Of a DNA stretch of 64,000 bases, positions 55,265 to 63,201 are shown one piece after another. The translations under genes were made by a program, and so were the position numbers. Origin of the DNA: JAWKOK01 sp963848115. Lineage in GTDB: Bacteria > Chloroflexota > Anaerolineae > Caldilineales > Caldilineaceae. Numbering within the stretch: position 1 is the stretch's first letter; each line of letters opens with the position of its first letter. The DNA lies in NCBI GenBank assembly GCA_963848115.1, contig CAWKCP010000007.1:806001-870000 (forward strand), written 5' to 3'. The notes under the pieces were generated by a model that was not told where the DNA came from, did not search any database, and saw only the letters and a program-made list of their open reading frames with translations.

Positions 55265-56900
55265 CTACGGTTGAATCACCGTCGGCAAGAATAGCAGATA
55301 GCGATCACTGTAGAGGGAAGAGAGGTTTGACGTCGTACCGGCGATCAGGCCCGCGATGGTGAAGTTGTCGGGGACGGTGCTCATGGTGCGCAGCGCCTGG
55401 CCCGGCTGCAGCGCCGCGGGGAGCGTCGCCTGCCAGTCACCGCTACCGTCGGCAGTCACCACGGCCAGCCGCTCCAATGCCTCTACGACTGCATCGTCAT
55501 CGTCCAGGAAGAGTTCGATCGTGCAGCCGGGACAACTGCTGCCGTTTCCACTGATTCCCCTGACCGACGCACCCTCGATCTCTGTGACTTTGGCCGGCAC
55601 AAAAGTGCGTAGGGCAGAGGGGACAACGGGACCATACGCGATGGCATCTTCGGTAAACTTGTTGTTTAGCTGCTCGTTCGGCCATTGGGATCCACGCCGG
55701 ATCACGTTGCCCTGGAGCCGATTGCCGTTCAGGTTGAGCGGGTCGTTGGAACCGTTGATCAGGATGGCGCTTAAGCCCGGTTCGACGATTGTGTTGTCCA
55801 GAATTCGCATCTTGTATGGGGCACTGCCCAAGTCGATACCGCGTCCACAGACACCGATGGTCTGTCCGTCAGCATCCAAGCCAATCACATTGTTCCGGAT
55901 CAAGTGGCCCGGTTTGCGGTCATCCCCGCGCACTTTGAGGGCCGGCCCCTGGGTTGCCGTTGCGCTGATCTCAAGAAATAACCCGGCGAAGAGATTGCCC
56001 TCTGCCGCCGTTGGCCCGCCGATGATCTGATTCGTGCCGTCGACCGTGATGCCGCTGCCGCCGGTCCACGCTCCTGCCTGGCAAGGATGAGTGTTGAAGT
56101 TGGCCGGGATAGGGCACACTGCCGTCGGCACGGGTACCGATCCGGTTGCCTGCAAATGTATTCCCCTCGCCGCGTATCGCCGCCGCCGCGCCGATAAAAC
56201 CAGCGAACTGGTTGTTGAGGACGACGATTGCCGCTGACGCCGTCGCTGAGCGACACCCCGCTGCCGCCCTCCGGTGTCGTGTCGTCGCCGAAACTGAGGG
56301 TTCTGCCGTCGGCTGACAGGCCAAACCAGCACTCTTCGATCAGATTTTCGTCACCGCTCACGGTGACATGGGTACGTCTTGAACTGCTGCATCGCCAGGC
56401 CACGTACAGTGTTGTTGTCATTGCATGACAAATCCGTTGTTCTTGCTCATCTGCCCGTCGACGATGATCTTCGGTCCGCTCGCTCGCCCGCCGGGCTGGG
56501 TGCTGCCGTCAATGATGATGTCGCCGTTCAGTTCGCGCAGGTCGTAGGAGGTCGTGCCCGTCAGCTCGATCTTCCACACCTTGAGGACGTCGTCATATCC
56601 GGCATCGGACTTCGGGATGTTGAATTGGATGTGGACGGGCCGGTCACCGGCTGATAGTCCGTAGGCCTGATTAATCGCCCTGCGTAGCGTACAAGGCTCG
56701 GCCGGAAAGTCGGCGCACTTCTTGCTCTTGCCGTCAGTGTAGTCATCGTCTGCGCTATTGACGACGATGGTCGTGACCGCATCCGGTGCATCGCCGAGCG
56801 CCAACTCTTGGGCTGCAAGGGGTTTGGATGTGGACAGAAATGCAATTGACAGAATTGTGATCGACAGAACAGCGAAAATCGATAGCAGGATACATCGCAT
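55265..56900 (-). pseudogene. Secreted CSLREA/right-handed beta-helix surface protein, multiply frameshifted
   Basis: From ATG 56900 (after GAGGCG-type ribosome site) it reads a signal peptide (ILLSIFAVLSITILSIAFLS) and the CSLREA-like motif SKKCADFPAEPCTLRRAINQ, followed by beta-helix rungs. Frame changes near 56410, 56370, 56230 and 56110 interrupt while homology continues: HVTVSGDENLIEECWFGLSA, NTFAGNRIGTRADG, ISATATQGPALKVRGDDRKP, then GHLIRNNVIGLDADGQTIGV and a C-terminal Ig-like/FlgD-type region ending at 55265. Such proteins are large extracellular adhesins or polysaccharide-binding proteins. Whether it is a pseudogene or an assembly artefact is open. Confidence 0.72.
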
Positions 56901-56980
56901 GGGAACGCCTCCTCGACATTGAGATGGTTTGAGATAATCCACTGCTTATCGTCCATTTTACCCCTTTTGCGTTCCCATTT

Positions 56981-58198
56981 CTACCCCAAACCCGCGGGCG
57001 ATTCCTCTTGCGCCTTCGCCATGCTGCGCAGCGCCAGCAGGGCGACGATCATGACGAGACAGTAGACGATGCTGAGGGCGAACCCCATCATCACGCCGAC
57101 TACATCGTTGGCCACCCCCATGGCCCACGGACCCAACGCCCCGCCCAGCCCGCCGAAGGCAAAGAGGAGGCCCAGGATGGCGCCCGTGTTCTTGACATGC
57201 TGATGGGAGACGGCGGCCGTTGCCGTCGGAAAGATGATCGAAAAGAAGAGGCCGGTGAATGGGATCAGAATGGCCAAGGTGGGCGGCCCAAAGATGCCGG
57301 CGGACAGGCTGACAATTGAGGCAACGGAGACGACCAGCATGATGCGCAGATAGCCGATCCGTTCTACAACAAAACTCCCCAGTAGACGCCCGATCATGAT
57401 GAAGACGAAGAAGAGCGAGAGGTAGAAGGAACTGCGCGCCAGCGACATGCCCTTCTCCTGCTGGAGGAACTCGACCAGCCAAGAGGCAATGCCAAGCTCG
57501 GCCGCGACGTAGACGGCGATCAGCAGGTAGTAGAGCATCATCGAGCGTGTGAAACCGACTTTGCGCAGCGCGCCGAAACCAAGGCCGCCCTCGCCGCTTG
57601 ACTGGCGCCTCGGGTAGCGGACGACGAGAAAAAAGAGCGCCAACATCACCGTCAGCACCAGGGTCATCTGGTAGATCTGCCGCCACGAGAAATCGCTGAG
57701 CAGGAGTTGGGAAGCCACCACCGGCACAGTGAAAGAACCGATGCCATGGAAGACGCCCAGCAGGTTGAGGAAGCGCCCCCGCTGCGCGTCGTGGACCTCC
57801 ACGATCAAGTTGTTGCCGCCTACCTCAATAGCCCCGAGTCCCAATCCGCCCAGCGTCATGCCCAGCGCAAGCGACCAGAATCCATTGCCGATGCTGAAGA
57901 GGAAGAGGCCGACGGTTAGCAGTACTCCCGCCGCCAACAGGATTAGCTTATTGCCGATCCGATCAGCCAGCACGCCAGTGGCCAGTGTCGCGATCAGAAA
58001 ACCGAAGTAGCTGCCGAGCAGCAGTGTACCGCCGGTAGTGTAGCTGAAATTCAGATCATCCAACAGGACCGGCAGGATCGGCCCCTTCAGATTGTCGACG
58101 TAGCCAAAGACGAAGAATGCAAAGAACGCACCGGCGGTCAACACCCAGACCATGCGCGGCGTAAGGCCATGTTCGGTACGGGTCGATTGGTCTGTCAT
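56981..58198 (-). CDS. MFS transporter, FucP/sugar-like
   Basis: A 405-residue major facilitator with 12 predicted helices. GVLADRIGNKLILLAAGVLL is the loop 2-3 signature (G-x-L-x-D-R-x-G), and GGLGLGAIEVGGNNLIVEVH resembles the FucP/glucose-galactose transporter group, where an acidic residue in helix 4 is important. The second half repeats the loop motif as VVERIGYLRIMLVV. Proton- or sodium-driven uptake of a monosaccharide is likely. It is divergent from the intact sulfatase at 58614, suggesting that released sugars are imported. Start ATG 58198; no strong ribosome site. Confidence 0.88.
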   Translation of the reverse strand: MTDQSTRTEHGLTPRMVWVLTAGAFFAFFVFGYVDNLKGPILPVLLDDLNFSYTTGGTLLLGSYFGFLIATLATGVLADRIGNKLILLAAGVLLTVGLFLFSIGNGFWSLALGMTLGGLGLGAIEVGGNNLIVEVHDAQRGRFLNLLGVFHGIGSFTVPVVASQLLLSDFSWRQIYQMTLVLTVMLALFFLVVRYPRRQSSGEGGLGFGALRKVGFTRSMMLYYLLIAVYVAAELGIASWLVEFLQQEKGMSLARSSFYLSLFFVFIMIGRLLGSFVVERIGYLRIMLVVSVASIVSLSAGIFGPPTLAILIPFTGLFFSIIFPTATAAVSHQHVKNTGAILGLLFAFGGLGGALGPWAMGVANDVVGVMMGFALSIVYCLVMIVALLALRSMAKAQEESPAGLG

Positions 58199-58613
58199 GC
58201 ACTGAGCCTTCCGTGTGGATTGTGATGGAAAATGCGTGTCGTCTCAATTTGTGGAGACAGGTTTTGCGCCTGCCCGTAACGGGCGACCGCAAGGGTCAAC
58301 CCGACCACGGCGTACTGAGACGATACAAGACCCGTACGAAACCGGCCAAGTCTACCATCCCCGAAGCCTAGTACGCGACGGCGGAAATTGACCCATGGAC
58401 CGTAGGTCACGCTATCAGCGTGACAAGCCTCGCCAATCAGACTGCCCCAAAGGTACCAGGAGTCGTCCGGCTGATAGCCGGACCTACGAACCGTGACCTC
58501 ATATCCATCGCGGCGTACTAGACAGCACTTGTTTGCAATGGTCAGGTACAGTAGTATTCTCTCAGAAACAACCCTCAGGGCCCAAACACTCGACCAGAGA
58601 AAAGGCAATTGAC
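58199..58613. repeat. 415-base divergent gap containing covarying 19-bp palindromes
   Basis: GTCACGCTATCAGCGTGAC (58406-58424) and GTCCGGCTGATAGCCGGAC (58465-58483) are perfect 8-bp-arm palindromes with GTAG or CTAC next to them. The cores differ but stay self-complementary. Related units are at 60071-60089 and 60114-60136. The region must also hold promoters for MFS and sulfatase genes, but no clear boxes are seen. Confidence 0.6.
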
Positions 58614-60014
58614 ATGAAACCGAACATCCTCTTCTTCTTCACCGACGATCAGCGCTTCGACACGATCGGCGCCTTGGGCGATCCAAGGGTCAAGACGCCC
58701 AACCTCGACAAGCTGGCGGAGCGGGGGGTTATGTTCCGGCAAGCGCATATACCCGGCGGCACATCGGGAGCGGTCTGCATGCCGAGCCGGGCCATGCTGC
58801 ACACCGGACGCACCCTCTTCCATCTACAGGGTGAAGGTCAGGAGATCCCTACGACGCACACCATGATGGGCGAAGCCTTTCAGGCTGCAGGCTACGCAAC
58901 GTTTGGTACAGGTAAGTGGCACAACGAGCGTGCATCGTACGCGCGCAGCTTCACCCACGGAGACGAGATCTTTTTCGGCGGCATGGAGGACCACTGGAAC
59001 GTGCCCGCCTATCACTTCGATCCGGCAGGGCAGTATAGTATCCAACAGCCCATCGTGCGTGATCCCTACTACTCGCGAGAGGTCGAACAGCGAGGATGCG
59101 ACCACATTACGGCGGGCAAGCACTCGACCGAGTTGTTTGTCGACGCAGCCGTCAACTTCCTCGACAACCGGCCCGCTGACAGGCCATTCTTTGCCTATAT
59201 CGCCCTGATGGCTCCCCACGATCCCAGAACGATGCCTGACGAGTTCCTCAAGATGTATGATCCGGCGGAGATCGACTTGCCAGGCAACTTTCTGCACCAG
59301 CACCCAATCGACACCGGAGCACTGCGTGTGCGCGACGAGGTGCTGGCTGCAATCCCACGTGATCCGGAAGAGATCCGAGTCCATATCGCCGAATACTTTG
59401 CCATGATCAGCCACCTGGATCACGAACTCGGACGTCTACTGGCCAAGCTTGAAGCGACCGGCGAACACGAGAACACCATCATCGTCTTTGCCGGTGACAA
59501 CGGCCTGGCTCTGGGTCAGCACGGCCTGATGGGCAAGCAGAACCTCTACGATCATAGCGTGCGCGTCCCACTGATCTTTGCCGGTCCGGGCATCCCCAAC
59601 GGCGAGGAACGGGACGCGCTGGTCTACCTGCTCGACATTTACCCCACACTCTGTGACCTACTCGGCATCGAACCACCGGATTCGGTCGAGGGCCAAAGCA
59701 TGGCATCCTGCCTGCTGAGTGACTGCGCATCGTCGCGGGAGAGTCTCTACCTGGCCTACGTCGATACGATTCGTGGCCTGGCCGACGGCAAATACAAGCT
59801 GATCGAATACGCCTGCGGCATGACGCAACTGTTCGATCTGGAGGCGGATCCGCTGGAAAAGGAGAACCTTGCGGACCGATCAGAGATGCAATCAACCTTG
59901 GCAAACCTCCGCGGCAATCTCATCCGCCATCGCGACGCGTGGGACGATGAGCAACATCGTTTTGGCGCTTCGTTCTGGCAGGCAAGGGCGGATCTGAAGA
60001 GAGTCGCCGAGTAA
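58614..60014 (+). CDS. Sulfatase, formylglycine type (intact)
   Basis: A complete 466-residue sulfatase. ATG 58614 follows AAAGGCAATTGAC and the protein opens MKPNILFFFTDDQRFDTIGA with the metal-binding Asp pair. GAVCMPSRAMLHTGRTLF holds the C-x-P-S-R signature; GTGKWHNE gives the catalytic Lys-His region, IALMAPHDPRTMPDE a His-Asp, and VFAGDNGLALGQHGLMGKQN the metal-binding Asp-Asn pair. No signal peptide is visible. The C-terminal part ends with an anti-parallel sheet domain. Compared with 53554 it is undamaged. Divergent MFS transporter. Confidence 0.93.
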   Translation: MKPNILFFFTDDQRFDTIGALGDPRVKTPNLDKLAERGVMFRQAHIPGGTSGAVCMPSRAMLHTGRTLFHLQGEGQEIPTTHTMMGEAFQAAGYATFGTGKWHNERASYARSFTHGDEIFFGGMEDHWNVPAYHFDPAGQYSIQQPIVRDPYYSREVEQRGCDHITAGKHSTELFVDAAVNFLDNRPADRPFFAYIALMAPHDPRTMPDEFLKMYDPAEIDLPGNFLHQHPIDTGALRVRDEVLAAIPRDPEEIRVHIAEYFAMISHLDHELGRLLAKLEATGEHENTIIVFAGDNGLALGQHGLMGKQNLYDHSVRVPLIFAGPGIPNGEERDALVYLLDIYPTLCDLLGIEPPDSVEGQSMASCLLSDCASSRESLYLAYVDTIRGLADGKYKLIEYACGMTQLFDLEADPLEKENLADRSEMQSTLANLRGNLIRHRDAWDDEQHRFGASFWQARADLKRVAE

Positions 60015-60070
60015 GGCCATTCCAGAGAGATAAATATGCGTTGCAAGGAAATCTTTGTCTGGAGCCGTAG

Positions 60071-60136
60071 GTCGGAGTGGTACTCCGACTGGCTTGGCTG
60101 AGCCATGCTTGGCGGGTCGGAATGGCATTCCGACCC
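60071..60136. repeat. Pair of 19-23-bp palindromes
   Basis: GTCGGAGTGGTACTCCGAC (60071-60089) and a GGGTCGGAAT...ATTCCGACCC palindrome (60114-60136) in the gap between the sulfatase and the alpha/beta hydrolase. The first is preceded by GTAG, as are units at 58402-58424. Confidence 0.65.
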
Positions 60137-60217
60137 GTTGTCCTTGCTGCATGATGCGTATTGATGTATCGTGACAATTGTTGGCGAATGAGATTGCGTT
60201 CATCATAGGTGACATCC

Positions 60218-61081
60218 ATGACGACCCTCCTAACTGTCGACGACTACGCGGCAATTCCGACGGTATCCGGTGACTTCCGTATTGCCTATGGCGACCTGCC
60301 CGACCAGTTCGGCGAGCTTTTTTTGCCTACCGATCCGCCCACATCGCCCAATGGCCTCTATCCTGTGATCGTTCTTCTGCACGGCGGGTGCTGGCGAGAT
60401 CGTTTCGGTCTTGGCCCACTCGGTCAGATGGCTCGAGGCCTCAGCCAAACCGGCATCGCTGTCTGGAGTCTCGAGTATCGACGCATCAGTGCAGATATTG
60501 ATCAACCCGAAAACGTCCGTGGCGGCTGGCCGATGACGTTTCTCGATGTGGCGGCCGGCGCCGATCATTTGCGCGATCTAGCAAGTGCGCACAACCTCGA
60601 TCTTGACCGTGTCGTAGCAGTCGGGCACTCCGCAGGCGGCCATCTGGCGCTATGGCTTGGGGGTCGGCATAAGCTGCCGGCCGATTCCGAGCTCTACAGG
60701 CAAGATCCGTTGTCCTTGCGCGGTGTGATCTCACTTGCAGGCATCCCCGATCTCGCAGTCGCCCAGATCGAGGATATCTGCTCAGGTGCGCCCGCGGAGT
60801 TGATGGGAGGCATGCCGGAAGCCTATACAGACCGCTACACACAGGGATCGCCCCAGGCGCTTCTGCCCCTGGGGATTCGCCACTGTCACTTTGTAGGCCG
60901 GGAAGATGAAATCGTCCCAGCCGACTACCTGCGGCGTTGCGTGGCTGAGGCGCAGGAAAGGGGCGATCAGGCTCAGCTGCACGTCCTGCCCTATGCCGCC
61001 CATTTTGAGGTCATCCGTGTTACTTCTGCGGCATGGGCAATGGTGGAGCAGCAGATTTCGCTAGTACTCAAGGCTGCATAG
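60218..61081 (+). CDS. Alpha/beta-hydrolase (esterase/kynurenine formamidase-like)
   Basis: A 287-residue hydrolase. ATG 60218 lies after AGGTGA at a proper distance (a GTG at 60209 in the same frame is less likely). The oxyanion motif LLHGGCWRDRFGLGP and nucleophile elbow VAVGHSAGGHLALWLGGRH (G-H-S-A-G) are clear, and the catalytic His is in LPYAAHFEVI; the Asp is probably in FVGREDEIVPADY. The HGGCW pattern is common in kynurenine formamidase-like and carboxylesterase proteins. No tryptophan genes are nearby, so the substrate is open. Confidence 0.88.
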   Translation: MTTLLTVDDYAAIPTVSGDFRIAYGDLPDQFGELFLPTDPPTSPNGLYPVIVLLHGGCWRDRFGLGPLGQMARGLSQTGIAVWSLEYRRISADIDQPENVRGGWPMTFLDVAAGADHLRDLASAHNLDLDRVVAVGHSAGGHLALWLGGRHKLPADSELYRQDPLSLRGVISLAGIPDLAVAQIEDICSGAPAELMGGMPEAYTDRYTQGSPQALLPLGIRHCHFVGREDEIVPADYLRRCVAEAQERGDQAQLHVLPYAAHFEVIRVTSAAWAMVEQQISLVLKAA

Positions 61082-61115
61082 CCCAAGCTGAACCTGGCCA
61101 GAGGTCCAAACGCCC

Positions 61116-61931
61116 ATGCTCATCGCCATCACCCGAGAAGTCAGTTCCGGCATCAATGATTGCGAATTGACCCACCTTCAACGCGAGCCCATCGACGTCG
61201 AGCGTGCTCGTCAGCAACATCGGGATTATGAGGCACTGCTGGCGAAGCTTGGCTGCCAGGTACACTCTCTGCCCGAAGATCCCGAGCTGCCCGACTCCGT
61301 CTTCGTGGAGGATGCCGCCCTGGTTTTGGACGAGATCGGAATTATCACAAACCCCGGGGCGACCTCAAGACGGCCGGAAACTGAGACGATCAAGGGTGCG
61401 CTGCGTCCCCACCGCACACTGATTGCCATCAACCCGCCGGGCACTGTCGACGGCGGCGACATTCTGCGCATCGGACGGCAGATCTATGTCGGGCTATCGA
61501 GTCGCAGCAATATCGAGGCCGTTGAGCAGATGCAGCAAGCACTGGCTCCCTATGGATATGCAGTACACGGTGTGGTAGTGACCGGCTGCCTTCATCTGAA
61601 ATCTGCCATCACACAAGTGGCTGACGATGCCGTGCTAATCAACCCCGCCTGGATCGACGCCTCGCTATTCCCCGGCATGGCCGCCATTGAGATCGATCCT
61701 GCTGAATCCGGTGCGGCAAACGCTCTGCGCATTGGCGATGCTCTGGTGCTTCCGGCTCAGTATCCGCAGACGGCAAAGCGGCTTCGAAGTCATGGGCTGG
61801 ACGTTCATACGGTCGACGTCTCCGAGTTGGTCAAGGCGGAAGGCGCCGTCACGTGTTGCAGCCTGATTTTCGAGGCAACGCCAGAATCGTCGGCACATCC
61901 CAACAGATCGATAGCGTCGACAAAGGCTTGA
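61116..61931 (+). CDS. Dimethylarginine dimethylaminohydrolase-like protein
   Basis: A 271-residue protein of the amidinotransferase/DDAH fold. LPDSVFVEDAALVLDEIGII, INPPGTVDGGDILRIGRQIY, GCLHLKSAITQVADDAVLIN (catalytic His) and VKAEGAVTCCSLIFEATPES (catalytic Cys near the C terminus) match the DDAH signatures in order. Known members hydrolyse N-methylated arginines to citrulline and methylamine. It is followed six bases later by the enolase-superfamily gene, so the two are co-transcribed. Catalytic residues are conserved. It could feed amine nitrogen, an inference. Confidence 0.85.
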   Translation: MLIAITREVSSGINDCELTHLQREPIDVERARQQHRDYEALLAKLGCQVHSLPEDPELPDSVFVEDAALVLDEIGIITNPGATSRRPETETIKGALRPHRTLIAINPPGTVDGGDILRIGRQIYVGLSSRSNIEAVEQMQQALAPYGYAVHGVVVTGCLHLKSAITQVADDAVLINPAWIDASLFPGMAAIEIDPAESGAANALRIGDALVLPAQYPQTAKRLRSHGLDVHTVDVSELVKAEGAVTCCSLIFEATPESSAHPNRSIASTKA

Positions 61932-61937
61932 GGCAAA

Positions 61938-63080
61938 ATGAAGATCACCGATCTAAAGACGTTTGTCGTCGGAAATCCGTGGAAAAACTGGGTCTTCGTC
62001 AAGCTCTACACCGACGAAGGCATCACCGGCCTCGGCGAAGCCACGCGGGGTCTGGTCACCAAGCCATCGGTCGGTGACGTCGAGGAATTGCGGCGGCATG
62101 TAATCGGCGAAGATCCGCTGCAGCCGGAGGTGCTCTGGCTCAAGATGCACAAGGCGCGCTATTTCGGCCAGACCACCGGCATGAGCGCCATTGAGCAGGC
62201 CTGCTGGGACATTCTGGCCAAGAGCCTGGACGTGCCGATGTGGAAGCTCTTCGGCGGTAAACATCATGACCGGTTGCGCGTCTATGCAAACGGTTGGTAC
62301 CAGGGACCGCGCGAGCCGGCCTTCTTCGCCGAAACAGCTGCGTCCATTGCCGAGCGGGGCTACACGGCTTTCAAGTTTGACCCGTTTGGCGGCGCCTATC
62401 AGCAGATCGAACGGGAGAGTGAAGACCTCGCCATTGAAATCGTGCGCGCCGTGCGCAATGCCGTCGGTCCCGGTGTCGATCTCCTAATTGAATGCCACGA
62501 CCGCTTCACCGTCGGTACGGCCATCCGCATTGGACGCCGTCTGCAGGAATTCTCACCCATGTGGATGGAGACGCCGGTACGCACCCACGATCTGACCGGT
62601 CACCTGGAGGTCGCGCGAGCCATCAATACGCCGGTGGCGCTGGGCGAAGGCTTCCGCGAACTACGCGAGTTCGCCGATCTGCTTTCCGTCCGCGTCATCG
62701 ACATCATCCAGCCCGAACCGATGGCGCTGGGCCCATCGATGACGCGCAAGGTCTTCGGCATTGCCCAGGCCTACTCGGCCCTGGTTGCCTGCCATCAAGC
62801 TCAGAGTCCCTTCTGCACGGCCATGAACGCCCACCACCACGCCTCGATTCCCAACTTCCTGATCCAGGAAAACTTCGACGACTCGCTGGAACCCTGGACG
62901 TGGGACCTGCTCCAGGGCGTGCCGCGCGTCAAGGACGGCCACCTTGTGGTCTCTGATGCGCCCGGCTGGGGTGTGGAACTCAACGAAGAAGAAGCGCTCA
63001 AGCATCCATATGGCGAGCAGAATTTCCTACGTCTTTTCGAAGAAGGTTGGGAGACCAGGCGGCCGCCGGAGGAGAAATGA
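61938..63080 (+). CDS. Enolase-superfamily sugar-acid dehydratase (mandelate racemase-like)
   Basis: A 380-residue enzyme with the two-domain enolase-superfamily fold. The N-terminal capping domain starts MKITDLKTFVVGNPWKNWVF. In the barrel, KFDPFGG supplies an Lys, LLIECHDRFTV the first metal ligand Glu with a catalytic His nearby, METPV the second Glu, GEGF the third, and ACHQAQSPFCTAMNAHHH the His-rich loop. The pattern resembles galactonate/gluconate-type dehydratases. It is the second gene of a tight operon with DDAH and precedes a DHDPS-family aldolase, giving a dehydratase plus aldolase pair for sugar acids. Exact substrate is unknown. Confidence 0.87.
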   Translation: MKITDLKTFVVGNPWKNWVFVKLYTDEGITGLGEATRGLVTKPSVGDVEELRRHVIGEDPLQPEVLWLKMHKARYFGQTTGMSAIEQACWDILAKSLDVPMWKLFGGKHHDRLRVYANGWYQGPREPAFFAETAASIAERGYTAFKFDPFGGAYQQIERESEDLAIEIVRAVRNAVGPGVDLLIECHDRFTVGTAIRIGRRLQEFSPMWMETPVRTHDLTGHLEVARAINTPVALGEGFRELREFADLLSVRVIDIIQPEPMALGPSMTRKVFGIAQAYSALVACHQAQSPFCTAMNAHHHASIPNFLIQENFDDSLEPWTWDLLQGVPRVKDGHLVVSDAPGWGVELNEEEALKHPYGEQNFLRLFEEGWETRRPPEEK

Positions 63081-63180
63081 GGTGGGTGAGGGGGTGACAG
63101 GGTGATCGAACCAGAAGTTCCTGGATTCACAGGAGCGCCAGTACGTCATCACCGTCACCCGCTCACCTCCACCTCACCTT
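63081..63180. repeat. Imperfect palindrome GAGGTGGGTGAG / CTCACCTCCACCTC
   Basis: GAGGTGGGTGAGGGGGTGAC (63080-63099 region) faces ACCGTCACCCGCTCACCTCC near 63150-63172, an imperfect inverted repeat filling the 121-base gap before the aldolase gene. Confidence 0.5.
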
Positions 63181-63201
63181 GTCAGAAAAGGAGATCCACC
63201 C

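Noticed and set aside
60218..61081. Definite kynurenine formamidase call
   Set aside because: The HGGCW motif is shared by many esterases; no tryptophan genes nearby.
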